A stretch of 64,000 nt of DNA from Xylocopa sonorina (Eukaryota; Arthropoda; Insecta; Hymenoptera; Apidae): contig NC_135207.1 of assembly GCF_050948175.1 (NCBI RefSeq), positions 1,364,001-1,428,000 of the forward strand, read 5' to 3'. This document shows positions 1-13,083 of the stretch, one piece after another. The position numbers were made by a program, and so were the translations under genes. The notes under the pieces were generated by a model. The model was not told the origin of the DNA, ran no database searches, and saw nothing but the letters and a program-made list of their open reading frames with translations. Each line of letters opens with the position of its first letter. Within the stretch, counting starts at the first letter, position 1.

Positions 1-540
1 ATATTTCATATCGAGTCCTTCGAAGTATTTCATATTAACAAATCCACTGTTATATCAATCTTCAGAAATATTACTTCAGCGAGACAGAAATTAATAATCT
101 CCATAATAATTGCACCAAATTAATCATATCTGAAAAATAACCAGAAATAAAAACCAGGGAGATTTTTACTTAAACCTTCATATCAACGTACTCCTTCTTT
201 CAATCATTAAATATTCATATAATTCAATTTAACATATACCCATTTTATTTATCAAAATCACTAAAAGAGCCGTAGTCCAACCATCCCTTTCCGCTAATTC
301 TCTCAACACATACACGTCCTACGTAAAACAATTAAAACAAAAAATCATCCAATTGAAATCCATCAGAAAGAAGCAGTCCGATAACTTCGTTCATTAGAAC
401 AGCAAACGATGGAACAAACAACCCAGAAATATAACCAGCATAAAAACTTCAGCATCGCACCACTCGACCTGTCAATATCCTCCGTTTACTATGAAACGTA
501 AACACCAAACTCAAACGTTCCCGCATAATAGCATTTCCAT
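1..540. other. AT-rich sequence, nothing recognised
   Basis: This stretch is AT-rich and non-repetitive by eye, with no open frame of note, no tandem structure and no match to the repeat families found elsewhere in the window. Confidence 0.5.
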
Positions 541-1260
541 TGCAATTAAACAATACCGATCGGATCCTTGCCCCCCCTGACTGTCCCCAAGACTCGCGAC
601 CCAGCACTGCGGAGAGCCTTCAATTTTACGCGTCGAACGTGTCAACGGAACGGGATCGATCAATACAATCGGCACGATCTCGTTTCATCGGGTAACCGGT
701 ATACCTCCGCGTCATCGCGTCGTTCGCTCGACTGCATCGAGTTCCCTGTTCGCCCTCAGATCGAGTGGGACAGGGACAGATGTCTACAGGGTGGGAGTGA
801 TGAGCGCGTACGCGAGAGATCGGATACGAAGACGCGGGATACACACGTATCAGATTCGGCGCTCGTTTTCTGCGTTACACAGTGGCGAATAATCGGAGCG
901 GAAATTTAGCGGGCATTGTTTCCGTAGGCGCGGTTCACTCGACGCCGCGGCGCGGTGCAGAGGCTGTGCCAGGTCGCTTCTGCTCGTCATCGTCATTATC
1001 ATTGTTTAGAGCTCTCTGGTTGACGTCGCCGTCGTCGTTTGTAGCTGCTAGACGCGCGACAAATGATCGCGATTTCGTTGCACGAGACAGAGAGGGGATG
1101 CTTTTTTTCCTTTTTTTTCCCTCTCCGCACTATATTTCCCTGCGGTGATTGCTTTCTTTCTCGATTTCTGGTATTCCCTTCGATCGTGCTTACTTTGCTT
1201 CTACCAGTGGCGGGTTTTGCGATCGTTGATGGATTGTCTGTGTGGTGATTGTAGTCGTGT
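541..1260. promoter_or_regulatory. CpG-rich island 1
   Basis: Base composition changes abruptly from AT-rich DNA to CpG-dense DNA containing many CG, GCG and CGCG steps, then returns to AT-rich sequence. Overlapping open frames of 60-113 codons run on both strands but none has a recognisable domain. In insects with CpG-poor methylated gene bodies, unmethylated CpG-dense islets often mark promoters, enhancers or simply unmethylated intergenic DNA. The regulatory reading is inference; only the composition shift is seen. Confidence 0.3.
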
Positions 1261-1379
1261 TCGATGCTACGTATCTAGAAATTTATTAGGATGAATGCGA
1301 GAGAGAGAAGGAGATATAGAAAGGGTCCAAGAAATTTATGGGCTTTTGGAAATGGATGGTTTGTTAACGAATGTCTTTC

Positions 1380-1650
1380 TTAGTTAGACTTCGAAAGCTG
1401 CCTTGACGTTACGAGAGTTATGGGGACAATGAGGACACTCGACAGAAAATCTGAGGTTCTTTTCCTTAAGAAAAATGATGACACAAAGTCTGCACGTGTT
1501 TTTCTCTCAGGACCTTGGATATAGAGTAGGTTAAGGTGCAAAGATTAGTGGACAGGCAAAGGGGAGAGGACAGGATGAGTAAGCGAGTACAGGAGACTGG
1601 AAGATTAGAATTTGTGAACTATGACTGTCAGACTATGTTGATCACGCAAC
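1380..1650 (+). repeat. Dispersed repeat family D, copies 1a/1b
   Basis: The first half (about 1410-1510) is similar to 35805-35915, sharing a block around ATTCGACAGAAAATCTG-like sequence followed by AAAATGATGA and AAAGTCTGC. The second half (about 1550-1620) is similar to 43250-43320, sharing GGACAGRATGA and GTACAGGA. The two halves match different places, so this could be one element preserved in pieces or two adjacent ones. No terminal repeats or coding sequence were seen, so the class is unknown. Confidence 0.5.
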
Positions 1651-2150
1651 GCTATTATGCAGTACAACTTATATAAAAATTGTGTATATGTATTCAAATA
1701 CTATTACAGATATTGGCATAGCAATTGAATTATCCTTCAATTCCACTGATACATCTACTTTTCTATTTCCTATTTCACGCGTCCAATGATGCAAATACAA
1801 GCGTTCCAATATTCCCGCTAACTGCTCTACGCATAGGCAAAAGAGAAGTCGTACAATAAAACACGTTTGTTTCCCAGTTTCACTGAAAAGTAGCGAAAAT
1901 TGACTTGGGTTAGTTCGGCTCTCAGGTGTAGCAATGAAACTCCCAGACCCGACAATGGCTCCCTCTTACAGCCGTGTCATAAACCGCGCCAGCTGGAAGA
2001 CTCGACAGCAGAGTTCTTCAAACTTCGTCCAACTTCAACAGGTTAAATCACTGAAACGGAATGCAAACGGAATATCAGCCATTCCTCTCGTTATCAACGA
2101 ACAGATAATTACTTCGTGACATTACACTATACTCGAGGAACATTAACAAT
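1651..2150. other. Unique moderately AT-rich sequence
   Basis: No repeat copy, RNA gene or convincing open frame is visible. A 61-codon frame at 1934-2119 has no recognisable feature. Confidence 0.4.
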
Positions 2151-2680
2151 TTCAGGATCTTCCAATCTGTTCAGTCAGTTTCCATCGTTCTTCGATTATT
2201 TTCCCTTCGTCGAGGTATTTTCTCGCGCATCCCTGTTCTCCATCCTTATCTCCTCTCTCTAGGGGGCGCGGGAAACAATGTTATTTATCTTCCGGCGTGA
2301 CCCACATCCGTTGCATCGTGGCGAAATTACCGGTACTAATACACCTTCGTGTTCACGCTATTCACACAGGTGCACACGCGAGCAGCTAACTGGTCTAGAT
2401 GTACGTACTTATCTGCGTGTCCTCTCCCTGCCATCGCTCTTCCGGGACCAGAAGGTGACTCCATAGGACGTCGCGTTGTCGTGGGATATATATAGGTAGT
2501 GGTTTCGTAAAGGCGGTTCTTAGTTCGGGATCAAGTTTTTCTCAGCCGATTGTTTGGGATGGTCTGAGAGTGATTTATGGTGTTTGATATGGGAGAAGAG
2601 GGTGCTGAGCTGCGGACGTGTTTGGGTGCAGACGTGGGGTGGACGTGTCGGTGTGAAACAGTGGTTGAAATGAAGTTATA
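2150..2680. promoter_or_regulatory. CpG-rich island 2
   Basis: A CpG-enriched segment follows a run of TTTCCC/TCTCTCT pyrimidines. It contains the TATA-like promoter candidate at 2487. No coding region is recognised. Confidence 0.3.
2487..2527 (+). promoter_or_regulatory. Possible TATA/initiator core promoter
   Basis: TATATATA lies at 2487-2494 inside a G/C-rich context. About 35 bases downstream is TTAGTT at 2520-2525, which resembles the arthropod initiator TCAGTT. The spacing is slightly long for the usual 30 or so bases. TATA strings are common by chance in AT-rich genomes; the GC-rich surroundings make this one somewhat better than background. No transcript is identified downstream. Confidence 0.2.
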
Positions 2681-3420
2681 CGATTTCTGGTTTTTACTGA
2701 CAATGTTTCTTGCCTCCGCATTGACGGTTATTAATTTAGATAGATTTTGTTAAAGTAATATGAATTTGTGTCCTCGTTATTTATAAAATCAGTTTATTGG
2801 AATTGAGTAACACATCTTAGAATTTTCCATTTAATTATTTTTATGAATATGCACGCGTATATAAGATTTATTTAGGTTCAGTTTTGATAAGATCGAGTTA
2901 TATAATTATGAATTACATATCTACGTTGAATCAATATAAAAAGCTAATTGTACCATACTGAGTAAAATGGATTCCATTTTATTTACATTGTCTGGCTTTA
3001 AAAATGATTGTTAAAATGAATCAAATGAATTGAACGATGTAGTTCAGTTTGAAACTTTATTTAACATGATTCAAATTCGTGTATTCTTATAAATTCATAA
3101 TTTGTGTTAACAAATTTTATTATAGATTGTGAGAGCGGATGTACGGATACTTATGAAACTGTATATAAAATAATGTATAAATACCAAACCTTACTTATTT
3201 CTTGCAAACAAAAAAAAAGATTTACTGCTGATAGGAAAAATTAATTTTTATCGTTTCATTTATTTTTAATTTATTTTAATTTACATTTATTTTTATATAT
3301 TGCTATTTGAAAATGTGAATCTCTTGTTATCGAAATTTTTCATAATCTTTCCTTTTTTAAAAAGAATTCTCAATCCTTGATTAAATTTCTATTATACGAG
3401 CGCGTAAAACTGAAATAATT
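2681..3420. other. AT-rich sequence, nothing recognised
   Basis: Very AT-rich with oligo-T and oligo-A stretches. No repeats or open frames stand out. Confidence 0.5.
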
Positions 3421-5019
3421 TTATTATTACAAACTTCTAAGGCGCGTGCGAAGCCTAAGTAATTCCCGCGTACAGCACGTAACGTCGCGTTCTAAAAAAT
3501 CGACTAACTTAATTTCTTTCACGACGAGAAGCGGAATGTTTTAATAGTAAAATTTTTTAGCCGCCTCTGTTGAATTTATCGTGAAACGCAACATCTCCGC
3601 GTTATATACGGTGCGAAAGGGCTTCGTACGTTCACAATTTTATCTATCCATCTTTACGAGCACTTCAGCTTGTCTTAAAAGCACCTGAGAGAAGTTCGTA
3701 AAAGCTATGCACGTAAAGTTCCCCCGAGATAATGGCCGCGATATGACTTTATTATGAAGCAGTCGTGTTACTTAAAAATTCTCATATTGCAGACAAGTGT
3801 TTCCCTCGCAGTTTCGAACCTCTTCTCGCGATCCGCTCGATTTCGTCTGGAAATTCTGGCGCGAAATGTCGCGTCCGCTGTTCGTTTAGAAGATCAAGAA
3901 CGATATTCTATCTTAATGAAATTTTGAATTTCCTTATTAAGAGATTAACGCTACAAGTGTTAGGAACAGGAAGAGTTACCCGTATTTTACAGTTGACTGT
4001 TAAGAACGCGAACAGGAGTTTAAAAACTTTGCTCTAATAATTTAAAGAGCATAGGCGCGATGGTAATAATTGTTAATAGGTTGTTCCTTAGTGGTATTTA
4101 ATGCTTTGAAATGATTTTTTATAGCAGTTTCACTTCCTTCCTAATTCCTCAAGTAATCAACTTTAGGAATTCATTAGAAGAGTTTTCTCTGGTGATTTCT
4201 TATGTAAATGTTTCGTTTCGTATTCACAGAGAGTAAAACGTTTATTGGATATAGTATTTAGTGAATTTTTTAGTAAACATAGCAGATCAAATTTGCTTTT
4301 TCAAAATTTCTGCATATGTTCAACAACAAATTGTTCTTCGATTTTCTGCATTAACAAATTAATTAATATTAATGCGTTAACATTATGAATAATAAAGATA
4401 TAATAATAATGTAACAGATGATGTTGTTTATTACAATTAATATTGGGTCATTTGGTTTCTTAGGAATTTATCTATAAAATTTTATTTTGTATATTTAAAA
4501 CTCCTTCTTAATGTGGAAATGTAATGTACACTAGCTACTACGGTGTTAGCTCTGGTTTCAACATATTATATTCTGTTACCAAAAATTTATTGCATGTATT
4601 ATGCATTTACACTATTTAATAATGTACAGAATAACCAAAAATATCAAGTATGTAGCCATTTTTAATGTTTCAATTGTTGAAGTAATTTAGTATTTAAAGA
4701 AAAACTGAAGAAAACCCTCGAGATGTCTTCTATATTTGGTACAGACATTTTTGGACTTTCGTTTATTAGCAGAGACATAATCACTGGAGGAGTCTAGTTT
4801 TAAAACGTCTCTAATATACACAAGAATGATATCAGCTATGCACGTTTATTTTAATTTTAGTTCTCCACCTGTTGAAATTAAAAACACGAAATCTATAAAG
4901 TATTTAATCGTATCAAAAACAATCTTTTTCAATACTTGTCTAAAAAAAGAAATCTGAACACGGAAAGCAGGCTATATTCACAACCCTTAAACGTAAGAAT
5001 CTCAGAAAAAGAAAAAGAA
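3421..5019. other. Mixed unique sequence
   Basis: A modest CpG-containing patch at about 3430-3900 gives way to AT-rich DNA. A 90-codon frame at 3765-4037 has no domain and no splice context that would support it. Nothing else is recognised. Confidence 0.4.
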
Positions 5020-5770
5020 ACAGCTCTCAAGTTCCCGCATATCAATTCGAAACGTGGATAACGAGCACCGTTCGAACATTCGAATGAAATGATCGTTTGG
5101 CGGGCAGCTCGGGGGCGAGGGAAAGTTTCGCGGCGCGGCGGAGACTTCCGTCGGAACTTTCGATCGCTGGGAACGTACATACGTGCACGAAGACCGCTCG
5201 CGATGGAACAAGTGGAACGGACACGCCGGTGAATTTCCCGTGAAAAGTTTCGAGCGTAAGGATCTCTTACCGGCGCTAAGGGGTGAAATATTGAATCTCT
5301 CGGGGCCGTAGAAAGAAATGTAACTCGCGTTTTCTTTTTCGAGGTTCACGGAGGCCCAGCCGCGTCCACGACGCCCCCGCTGCCGGCTTCCGGTATCCTC
5401 TGGCACGTACGGAAAAGTACGGCCGCATATGGATCGCGATGGTCCTCGTCATACGTGCCCGACATACTCTTACCGAGTTTATGACAGCCCGTGGATACAC
5501 GGACGATGGTTTATCGATGGTTACCAGCGATCTAACCGATGGCTTCGAACGGAATCGTCCGCCAACCTACGCTGGAACGGAAACGGAAGGTTACAGAGAC
5601 CGGAATTCTTATTCGGAATCTCTCGTGGCTCTTGCTGCGCCGGAGAGTTACGTGTCCTTCTCTCCTCGGTTTATCTCTTTATTCTCATCCTTTTCAGTTT
5701 AAGCACGCTTCACGCTGATGCGATTCGTTTTTTTATGGTATTCGTGGAGTTGAGAATGGGATAGGCGAGT
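5020..5770. promoter_or_regulatory. CpG-rich island 3
   Basis: A compact CpG-dense block with GCGGCGCGGCGG-type sequence near 5130-5150. Overlapping frames of 60-134 codons lie on both strands, as expected when CpG-rich sequence lacks stop codons, and none has a recognisable product. It may be a promoter or enhancer islet; this is inferred from composition alone. Confidence 0.3.
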
Positions 5771-6529
5771 TGCTTTTGGAGCTCGATGAAGTAGTTTGAT
5801 TGATTTCTTGACTGTTAATAAATTAATTTAATGTTAGGTTTTTAATATTAAGAGGGAAGTTTATTCATATATAAATTAGGAGGAAAATAGTGTTAGCGAA
5901 ACCACATAACATTCGATTCTCAGAAACAGACGCTTCTTCTTGTACATTGTTTCACTGATTAAATGTGAAAGTTTCAAAGTTAAGTAGCAGTAGTTTTAAA
6001 CTGGCCTTGAGTTTTATCTATCTATTATCCAGAGTGGAAAGAAACGTTATATCTTTCTAAAAGAAATTCTGCTAAATTAACCTTCAACTTATTTCCTAAG
6101 ATTAAATATCTTGTTATTGCATCCAATGCTATACATCGCGAAAGAAAAAGTCTGAAAACAACCACAATATAAAACACAATCGTTCTCTTAGAAAATTAAC
6201 CTTATCGCTTATTGAACAACCACTTTAACTCTTTTTCTTTCAATAACGTTTGCTAACAGATACAACAAATATATATTTTTTAACATCAGTAAACAATAAT
6301 AACCTATACCGTTTCAACCACTAAATTATCCAGAGCTCTTCTTGATCTCCTCGTTTACATAAATCTCCAAGGACGTCGATTCACTCCATGCTATGAATCT
6401 TCATGCACTCTTCCATCTCTAAAAATATGAAAAAAGCACAGTTCCATTCAATTGCTCTTGTTTTATTTCCCTTAAAATACTTAACTTTCTTCATCTAACC
6501 TACGTACACGCAACTACTCAAGTAATTCT
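5771..6529. other. AT-rich sequence, nothing recognised
   Basis: No open frame, repeat copy or hairpin was noticed. Confidence 0.45.
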
Positions 6530-7090
6530 ACATACCGTCCCTGGATCATCTCGCAGCGCCATCTTGGTCTTCGTCGTTACACGTTGATTTATCGACACGT
6601 GGCCTCAAACGCTATTATATCGGCGTTGAATTGGTCCGTGGCAAGAAGAGTTTCACGGCACAGTACGAGGAAACAGATGAACTCGCCGACGCAGTCTCGT
6701 ATTCCGGACTCGTGCAGCCGTTTAACGTTCTTACAACGCGGGCAGGAGTGCAGCTGCAGCTGCAGCTTGCTTATTCGACCGGGAATTATGGGAACTTCAA
6801 CGTGCCCTCTAGCCGTATATTCCGCCGCTATTCATTTGCAGTCAGTCCATTGGTGAGCGGCGTGGGTTTTCGCAACCGGTTGGACGCTGGAATTAATTGC
6901 GGATCGTTATTAAAAATAAAACGGGCGAACGCTGAAATAAATTCTGGGGTTCCCGCAACCCACCTACGAACTTGCACCGGCACTTGTAATCGCGTTGTTT
7001 AATCGATCGTTCGTGTCCAGTTCCGTTCCCCGATATTGTTTCGCCTCGCAGAGTCTCGACTTCCAGGCAATCTCGATTTTGTCGATCCTT
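6530..7090. promoter_or_regulatory. CpG-rich island 4
   Basis: A CpG-enriched block with overlapping frames of 90 and 123 codons that show no domain. It holds the E-box run at 6749-6767. Confidence 0.3.
6749..6767. promoter_or_regulatory. Overlapping CAGCTG E-box run
   Basis: The sequence TGCAGCTGCAGCTGCAGCT contains two full CAGCTG hexamers and a third partial one with a 6-base period. CAGCTG is the class of E-box bound by dimers of bHLH proteins such as the proneural and myogenic factors with Daughterless/E proteins. It could also be a short CAG/CTG microsatellite. Confidence 0.3.
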
Positions 7091-7659
7091 TATATTTATA
7101 TGCATATACCTATATGCACAATAATGCCAGCTACCATGAACTGTGCAATCTAAATTTCAGTTGTACACTATTTATTGTATCATCAACGTTATAGACAAAA
7201 ATTAATTAGTAGACTGTACGCCTTGCTTGATACCAAATAACAGTAGGACATCTATTAATTAAAGACAGTTACAAGATATTCAAAAGTCGATAGATAGTTC
7301 TTTACAACTGAGATGATATTCCAACGACGGAATAGACTTAGTTGTTCTAAAACATTTACTCAAAAAATTCGTTCATTCTTTTTATTAACTGACTGATTAA
7401 CTAACAAAAGATAATTTCGTTAACGTTCATAGCTCTTGTATAAAATTTTGTTTGGTCCAACTAATAGTAAACGAACAGACTTGAATGACACAGGTAAATA
7501 ATTCACTCTGTACATATCTGTGATTGGTTATAATCATCATTTGGTTATAATATTAATTACCTTTTAATTACTGAATATAAACAATTTACATCCATCTACT
7601 GTTTAATTTATTTATTCATTTGATTTGTTTTTGTTTGAATAATACTAAAATATGGGGGG
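7091..7659. other. AT-rich sequence, nothing recognised
   Basis: No structure was recognised beyond AT-rich unique sequence. Confidence 0.45.
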
Positions 7660-8130
7660 ATAAAGTAGAGGGTAGAGGCGCGCCACGAAATTGCTGGAAA
7701 GTCCACGCTGCGCCAACTTCGATCGGTAGATTTTAATTTTGTTTCCCGTTGTACATTTAACGGAAGTATCTGAAGGTGTTAAAAATAATTACGAACGGCG
7801 TTGTGCGCGGAATGGTTCGCGAACGCGTTCGAATTCTAGCGTTGAATAACGACGTTCGCTTTCATACTCGCGAATGGGAAATTCTTCGGGAGCATTGTAA
7901 TTCGCGAAGCGAGCAATTTTCAAACACAGATCAAATTAAGGGGAGGGCGAAACGGTTAGTCGCACCAGGCGTTAAATTATGGAGGAGCGATGAAAGATAG
8001 CGGAGCCAAGCAGAGGTATGCTTTTTAATTAACTCGCGTTCTTCGCTAACAACAGTACGACGCTTCCCTTTGTCCCTCATTGCGCGTGTAATGAATATTC
8101 CCAGTTTATTGTAGGAAAGCGAAGGAATCG
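7660..8130. promoter_or_regulatory. CpG-rich island 5
   Basis: CpG-rich with several CGCG and GAACGCGTTCG motifs; the latter, near 7820, is an 11-base near-palindrome. A 74-codon frame at 7776-8000 is not recognisable. Confidence 0.25.
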
Positions 8131-9589
8131 AGTTATCAAGTGTAGAAAAATTTCATTTCGATAATATCACTACTTCGTAATCGTCAAAAGCAAAAAATTA
8201 AAATTCATATTTCGTTCTATCGTTTCGTTTTCAATATCTATATGTAATTATATTTATACCTTCATTTAAATAACAATAATATTTAAATAAAAAATCTGAA
8301 ATTTTCAAAACGTTTACAACTGGACTCTACTTATTTTCATTTTAACCGTTTATCTTTAAAAAGAGTCTTTCACTTTGAAATCTCAGAATTTACGTGAAAG
8401 TACACAGAATATATTAGTTTTACCCTCTTGCTCGTCTTCATTCGACAAGTTGTACAAACAGGTCTTCCTCAAACTCGGTACATTTCGGTGTTCACTCTGT
8501 GCTTCGCAACGCGGCGATTTCAACCGGGTCGAAAGACCAATCGATCAATTAGAAAGCTCACAAGTCAGGATTCTCTGTTTGCACTGGTGAAAACGGAGCG
8601 CATTGTGATTTCAGTATAATATTTAGTCAAGTGGCGAGCATAACAAGACTGAAACGGGGATATATCAGGGACGTCGAGGGCAACTTCCGCTCGGGGCTAC
8701 GTTAGATAATAACGAATCTCTCCGTAGTACAATTAAAACAGTAATAACGGTAATTAAAACGGGTCCCAAAGAGCAGCTGTTTTTTATTTCTTTTTATTCC
8801 ATCCTTTTCAGCGTTCGAACACACTTAACCTTTTTGCTGAAATTTCGTTCGCGTATCACCGCGACTCTCGTATGGAACGCGCGGTAGGGAGGGGGAATGT
8901 ATGAATTAATTAATATAATGAATTGTGTTTACGTAAGCACGTAAAGAGAGCAACTGGGGAGATGCTGGTTTTGTTTCGTGCGATTATGAGAGTTGATGGT
9001 CTTCGTCGCTGATGTTTCTTTCAGTTTAATGCGAATTTTAGTTACATTTCGAGCTTTTAGTTAAATTTTCATTTTAAGGTCTTAACGCGAAAAATTCACC
9101 CTTTATGAAGAAGCATGCTTCCTGTTGTGAGCAACATTTTGTTTTAACGAGAAAGAATTCTTTTTACTCGTTAATGCGGAAACTTTTTTCAATTTGTTCC
9201 GAGTACGAAATTAAAAAAATGTTTCCAGTAGCTTGTGCAGAAAAATATTGTTTAATAGAATAAATTTGCCACTTCGCGTTACTTTAAACAAAAATAATCG
9301 AATTGGATATTACGAAATAATAGAGTAATCAAAGAATATTAATTCAGTCGTTAAATAATCAATTAATTGTAACAGCCTCCATGTTTGGAGCGAAACATTT
9401 GAATCGTAGCTTCGAAACGTAAAGAACTTCAACCGTCTGTTTCAATGCCCAGAAGGCTCGTCGAATTAATTCCCACCGACCATACTGTAACCAAGAAAGT
9501 TGAAAAATAAAACAATAACACCTTTCTTTTTTCCTTCACCAATTACACTTACCTCTGTTCCACGCTTTTAATCTCTCGTTTATCTTCGT
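8131..9589. other. Mixed unique sequence
   Basis: AT-rich DNA with a weaker CpG patch around 8500-8900. The frames at 8375-8590 and 8428-8619 overlap in different registers and look like chance. No repeats were recognised. Confidence 0.4.
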
Positions 9590-10130
9590 TTTCTGTACCC
9601 GCTCACCTGGTGAACACAGCGTTTACGTCTCCTCGTTTTACCTTCTTCCTATCCTATTTTTCTACTTGTTCTTTTTTTTTTTCTTTTTCCTTCTTATTTC
9701 GAGCCGCGGCAGAGAGGTAACCACGGGAATAAGGGAGAATGGTTGGTAATTTACGACGGTCCTTCCGCGACACTTTACGCGCGTAGTATTGCACGCCCTT
9801 CCGTTCTATTTATAAGGCGAATATCATACATCACGATTTCTTCAATTACCGCGCGGATTTTATGGCGCCTCGCTGCTTTGTGGCGTCTCGAAACACCGGA
9901 TGTTCGTGCTGCTCTCTGGGCCACGCGAGGGTTGCGCGTCGCACACCGGCTGGAGCATCTTCGGGACCTTTTGTAGGGCTACAATGCCGGCTGGTTTAGG
10001 TCATACAGTGAGCGTTCTGGAAAGATTGATGGGCTGCTGTGGCGCGCGTTTAAAATATTTAGTTCTTGTACAATTTCCTCTTTTTCTCTCTTATAACGTT
10101 ACTCATCGATGGTTAAGGTAATTAAATCAG
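9590..10130. promoter_or_regulatory. CpG-enriched segment 6 with TATA-like box
   Basis: It starts in a long pyrimidine tract (CTTTTTTTTTTTC near 9670) and continues into CpG-rich sequence. TATTTATAAG near 9808-9817 is TATA-like, with an ATCACGAT about 25-30 bases downstream. Two overlapping frames (77 and 73 codons) show no domain. Confidence 0.25.
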
Positions 10131-11080
10131 GTGGAACGTTTAGGTTATTTTTAAGGGTGGAAACGTTTTACAGTAGGCTAGGTGTATCTAACCTAGGAAA
10201 TTAAGTGATGTCTCCAGGTTTTTACTGTTTAAACTTTATACGTAGCGAGGTTGGAATTAATTGACTAATTTTTGTTAATTGTCATGTTATGGTGTGACTG
10301 TGTGTGACTTTAATTGTTTCAAGCTTATAAATGTTGGGAGAGTACTATTTACTTTATAATGGAACATTTAGTACAAATTAATCAGTTAGCTTTGAGTCTA
10401 TTATTTATTACACGTTTTTTAATCTTAGACAATTTTATTTCTAATTAAATGATTCTTGTTGGTGCTCCTAATTTAGCTAATTCAGAGAACTTCGTTGCAG
10501 TTACTTTCGAGGTTAGAAGGAACAATATATTGGAGTTTTCTAGCTGTAGTTTCACGTCATTGAATCTATCGCTAAATATCGACAACAAAGTTCATTTGCT
10601 TATCTTTTTTTTTTGTTATATATTGTTACATTCACACATGTGTAAATAACAAAATCTTTGATTCAAATTCAATAACAGATAGTTTCACCTATCAACAGCG
10701 AGTATGTTAAGACTAGGTTAGATCTCTCTAAGTCTGAGTATTAATAGTGTCTAAAACAGTGTTTCCCTTTTTCTCGTCATGGAACCTTTTTCAAGTTCTA
10801 AAATTTAGTTTTTAGCTATAATTTCTTTTAAGAGTTGTTTTAAATTGTACTGAACACATAAAAGCAGATAATGTTTCGTTTTTCTCTACTCGGAATTTCA
10901 GCAGTTTTTTGTGGAACATCAGTGTTATTTACACGAAACACAATTTGAAATATACATTTGTTAGACAATTATCAAATTTTAGTCAACTATTTTAATTGAA
11001 ACCTAAATTACATATTATTATTTACATCAGTAATAGTATTATCTGAATAAACAATAAGGGAACGATGTAAAGTGTAATTT
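10131..11080. other. AT-rich sequence, nothing recognised
   Basis: AT-rich unique sequence. A 66-codon frame at 10449-10649 ends in a T-rich hydrophobic tail and is not credible as a gene. Confidence 0.45.
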
Positions 11081-11332
11081 TCCTAGGTTTATCTAAAAAT
11101 TTTTAAATTCAGCTTTTTGTTTTCATTAACATAATTGATATAGTATGAATAGTAAATAAATAGTAATTTTAATGCAAAGGGAATCTCAATAAGAACAAGG
11201 AAATTATTAAGATCTAAAGTCTAATACTCCTAGGTTTATCTAAACATTTTTAAATTCAGCTTTTCATATTTTTATTACTATAATTGATATAATAATTTTA
11301 ATGCAAAGGGAATCTCAATAAAGACAAGAAAG
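11081..11332 (+). repeat. Direct tandem duplication, ~148-bp period
   Basis: CCTAGGTTTATCTAAA followed by TTTTTAAATTCAGCTTTT occurs at about 11082 and again at about 11230, and the later block AATTTTAATGCAAAGGGAAT recurs in both units. Unit 2 has lost part of the middle. This looks like a local tandem duplication with later deletion. Confidence 0.75.
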
Positions 11333-12726
11333 TTATTTTTGCGAATCACAATGATATCGTTGTATTTGGTTGCAAAGTAATAAATCATTTTCTTCAATCT
11401 TAAATTTATCAAAATAGATTATTATTCCCGTAATAGATTGTTTAGCAACAATTTGATTCTCTAAAAATGTCACCTAATGATAAACGTGCTTTGCAAAATT
11501 CCTAATTAGAATCGCTACTTTTCTTTGACATTTTAATTCTAAAACTTTTAAGAAGTGGAGTAGCTCTTCCTCACAATCCATGTTTAAGAAAACCGTGTGA
11601 TTTCAAAAAGCAGCCAAGGTAAAAAGTTGTCTAGTTTCCTGAAGAACTTCAGCCTGAAGCCAGAGAAAAAATCTTGAACTCGGCTATACTCGTTCAACAT
11701 TCAAACGCCACTTCCCCAAGCCCAGATTTCCACCTCGAGCTTTCAAGGTCTCGGAGGTTCCCGAGGCCTTGGCAGCCGTCAGGGATCGCGTCAACCCTGC
11801 TTACTACCCTACAAACAACTTTCCTCGGAATAACACGAACGGAGTATCGCGTGGCGAGATTCAAGGAACGAGCGTGCCAATTCTCCATCCAAACTCTCGA
11901 CGAGACGCCGTAATGTACCGGGTGTTTCGAGTGTACGCTTAGAAGCTCACAGAAATTTTAGAGAAAAGATCAACCGTGTAACGCAAAGTATGTATAGTTA
12001 TTAATTACAAATTTTAAAGGATATGAGAGTTTTCCAAATATATTTGAATTAACTTGTATTAACTTGAATAAACAAGCTGTAATTGAAAATTTAGAAGAAT
12101 AGAGAAAATTGCTGTTAATATTTGATAGCGCTAATTAATTTCAAATTGATAAGTAAATTAGAAGGGAATTTAATGTGTGCTACGGTTTAGAGGGTGGTTC
12201 TAATAAGTTTTCAAACATTCTTGTTATTTGACAACAAGAAGGTCGCTTTCAAGCAAAATTAAGTTTAATTATACATTAATTTATAGTTTATCCCATAAAT
12301 TATTAAAAAATACAACTTACTTATAATTTAATTTGTAAATAAATTATATTTATCTGAATTAAATTCATCTAATAAAAAACTAGATATCAATAAAATTGAA
12401 TAACATTTGACCTCTAATTATATATTAATAATTTTAGTGCAACAAAAAATATTATACATAGTTAGCTCTTTTATCTTCGAGATATTTAAATTTATTAAAA
12501 TTAAATTAATTAACCCTGATACAAAAGGTACAAAATTAATTTTACTTTATAATACTTAATTTAATTCATTCACATTGTGTACGATTACAATTGAATCGCT
12601 TCATCAATTACAATTTTACTAAGTTGGATGACGTAATTCTACTCGTTTATTCAATTATATTACAATAACTCGAGGTTCAGATACCTCACTAATTTAAATT
12701 AAAACGTAATTCGTTTTACCATCGTG
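11333..12726. other. AT-rich sequence with one CpG patch
   Basis: A CpG-containing patch at about 11640-11940 is flanked by very AT-rich DNA. Frames of 79 and 64 codons there lie on opposite strands over the same bases and have no recognisable domain. Confidence 0.4.
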
Positions 12727-13078
12727 TTAGACTGATTGAACCGAATACAACACCTTCTAAATTAGAAAAAAGGGTTTTATTCACAAGGTACGTGGTATGT
12801 AGTCTAGCGTGAAGTGTTGAATTCTGAATTACGAATATGAACGCTTCTCTGGCTTTGCGAGCCTGGTATTTAAGGAATTTTTGTAAGGGGCTTGGGAAGG
12901 GATAGTTTCTTAAGTTGAAGGAAGTGGCCAAATGTCATGGATGAGACAGTAGACATAGATTCGAAGTAATACAAAGGAAGAGTAATATTTAGGATATATG
13001 GCTGTTCGAGATGAATCGATATTTACAAAGAATAATAATGATGGCTATGCTCATGAAATAGTGAGTTGGTGTCCAACA
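12727..13078 (-). mobile_element. LTR-like repeat family A, copy 1
   Basis: Read on the minus strand it begins TGTTGGACACCAACTCAC at 13078 and ends near ..CTAACACG at about 12727, with an AATAAA signal (TTTATT on the plus strand near 12779). It is similar in inverted orientation to 14863-15228 and in direct orientation to 20846-21178. Shared blocks include the CATGAG motif, the TATTTAAGGAAT block and GTACGTGG. The TG start, internal polyadenylation signal and about 350-bp length fit a solo LTR. I could not find a clean target duplication, so the 3' boundary is approximate. Confidence 0.65.
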
Positions 13079-13083
13079 ATTGC

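Noticed and set aside
5002..5406. 134-codon minus-strand frame
   Set aside because: Three frames overlap on the same strand in different registers in a CpG-rich block; it ends in a phenylalanine run from an AT-rich oligo-A tract.
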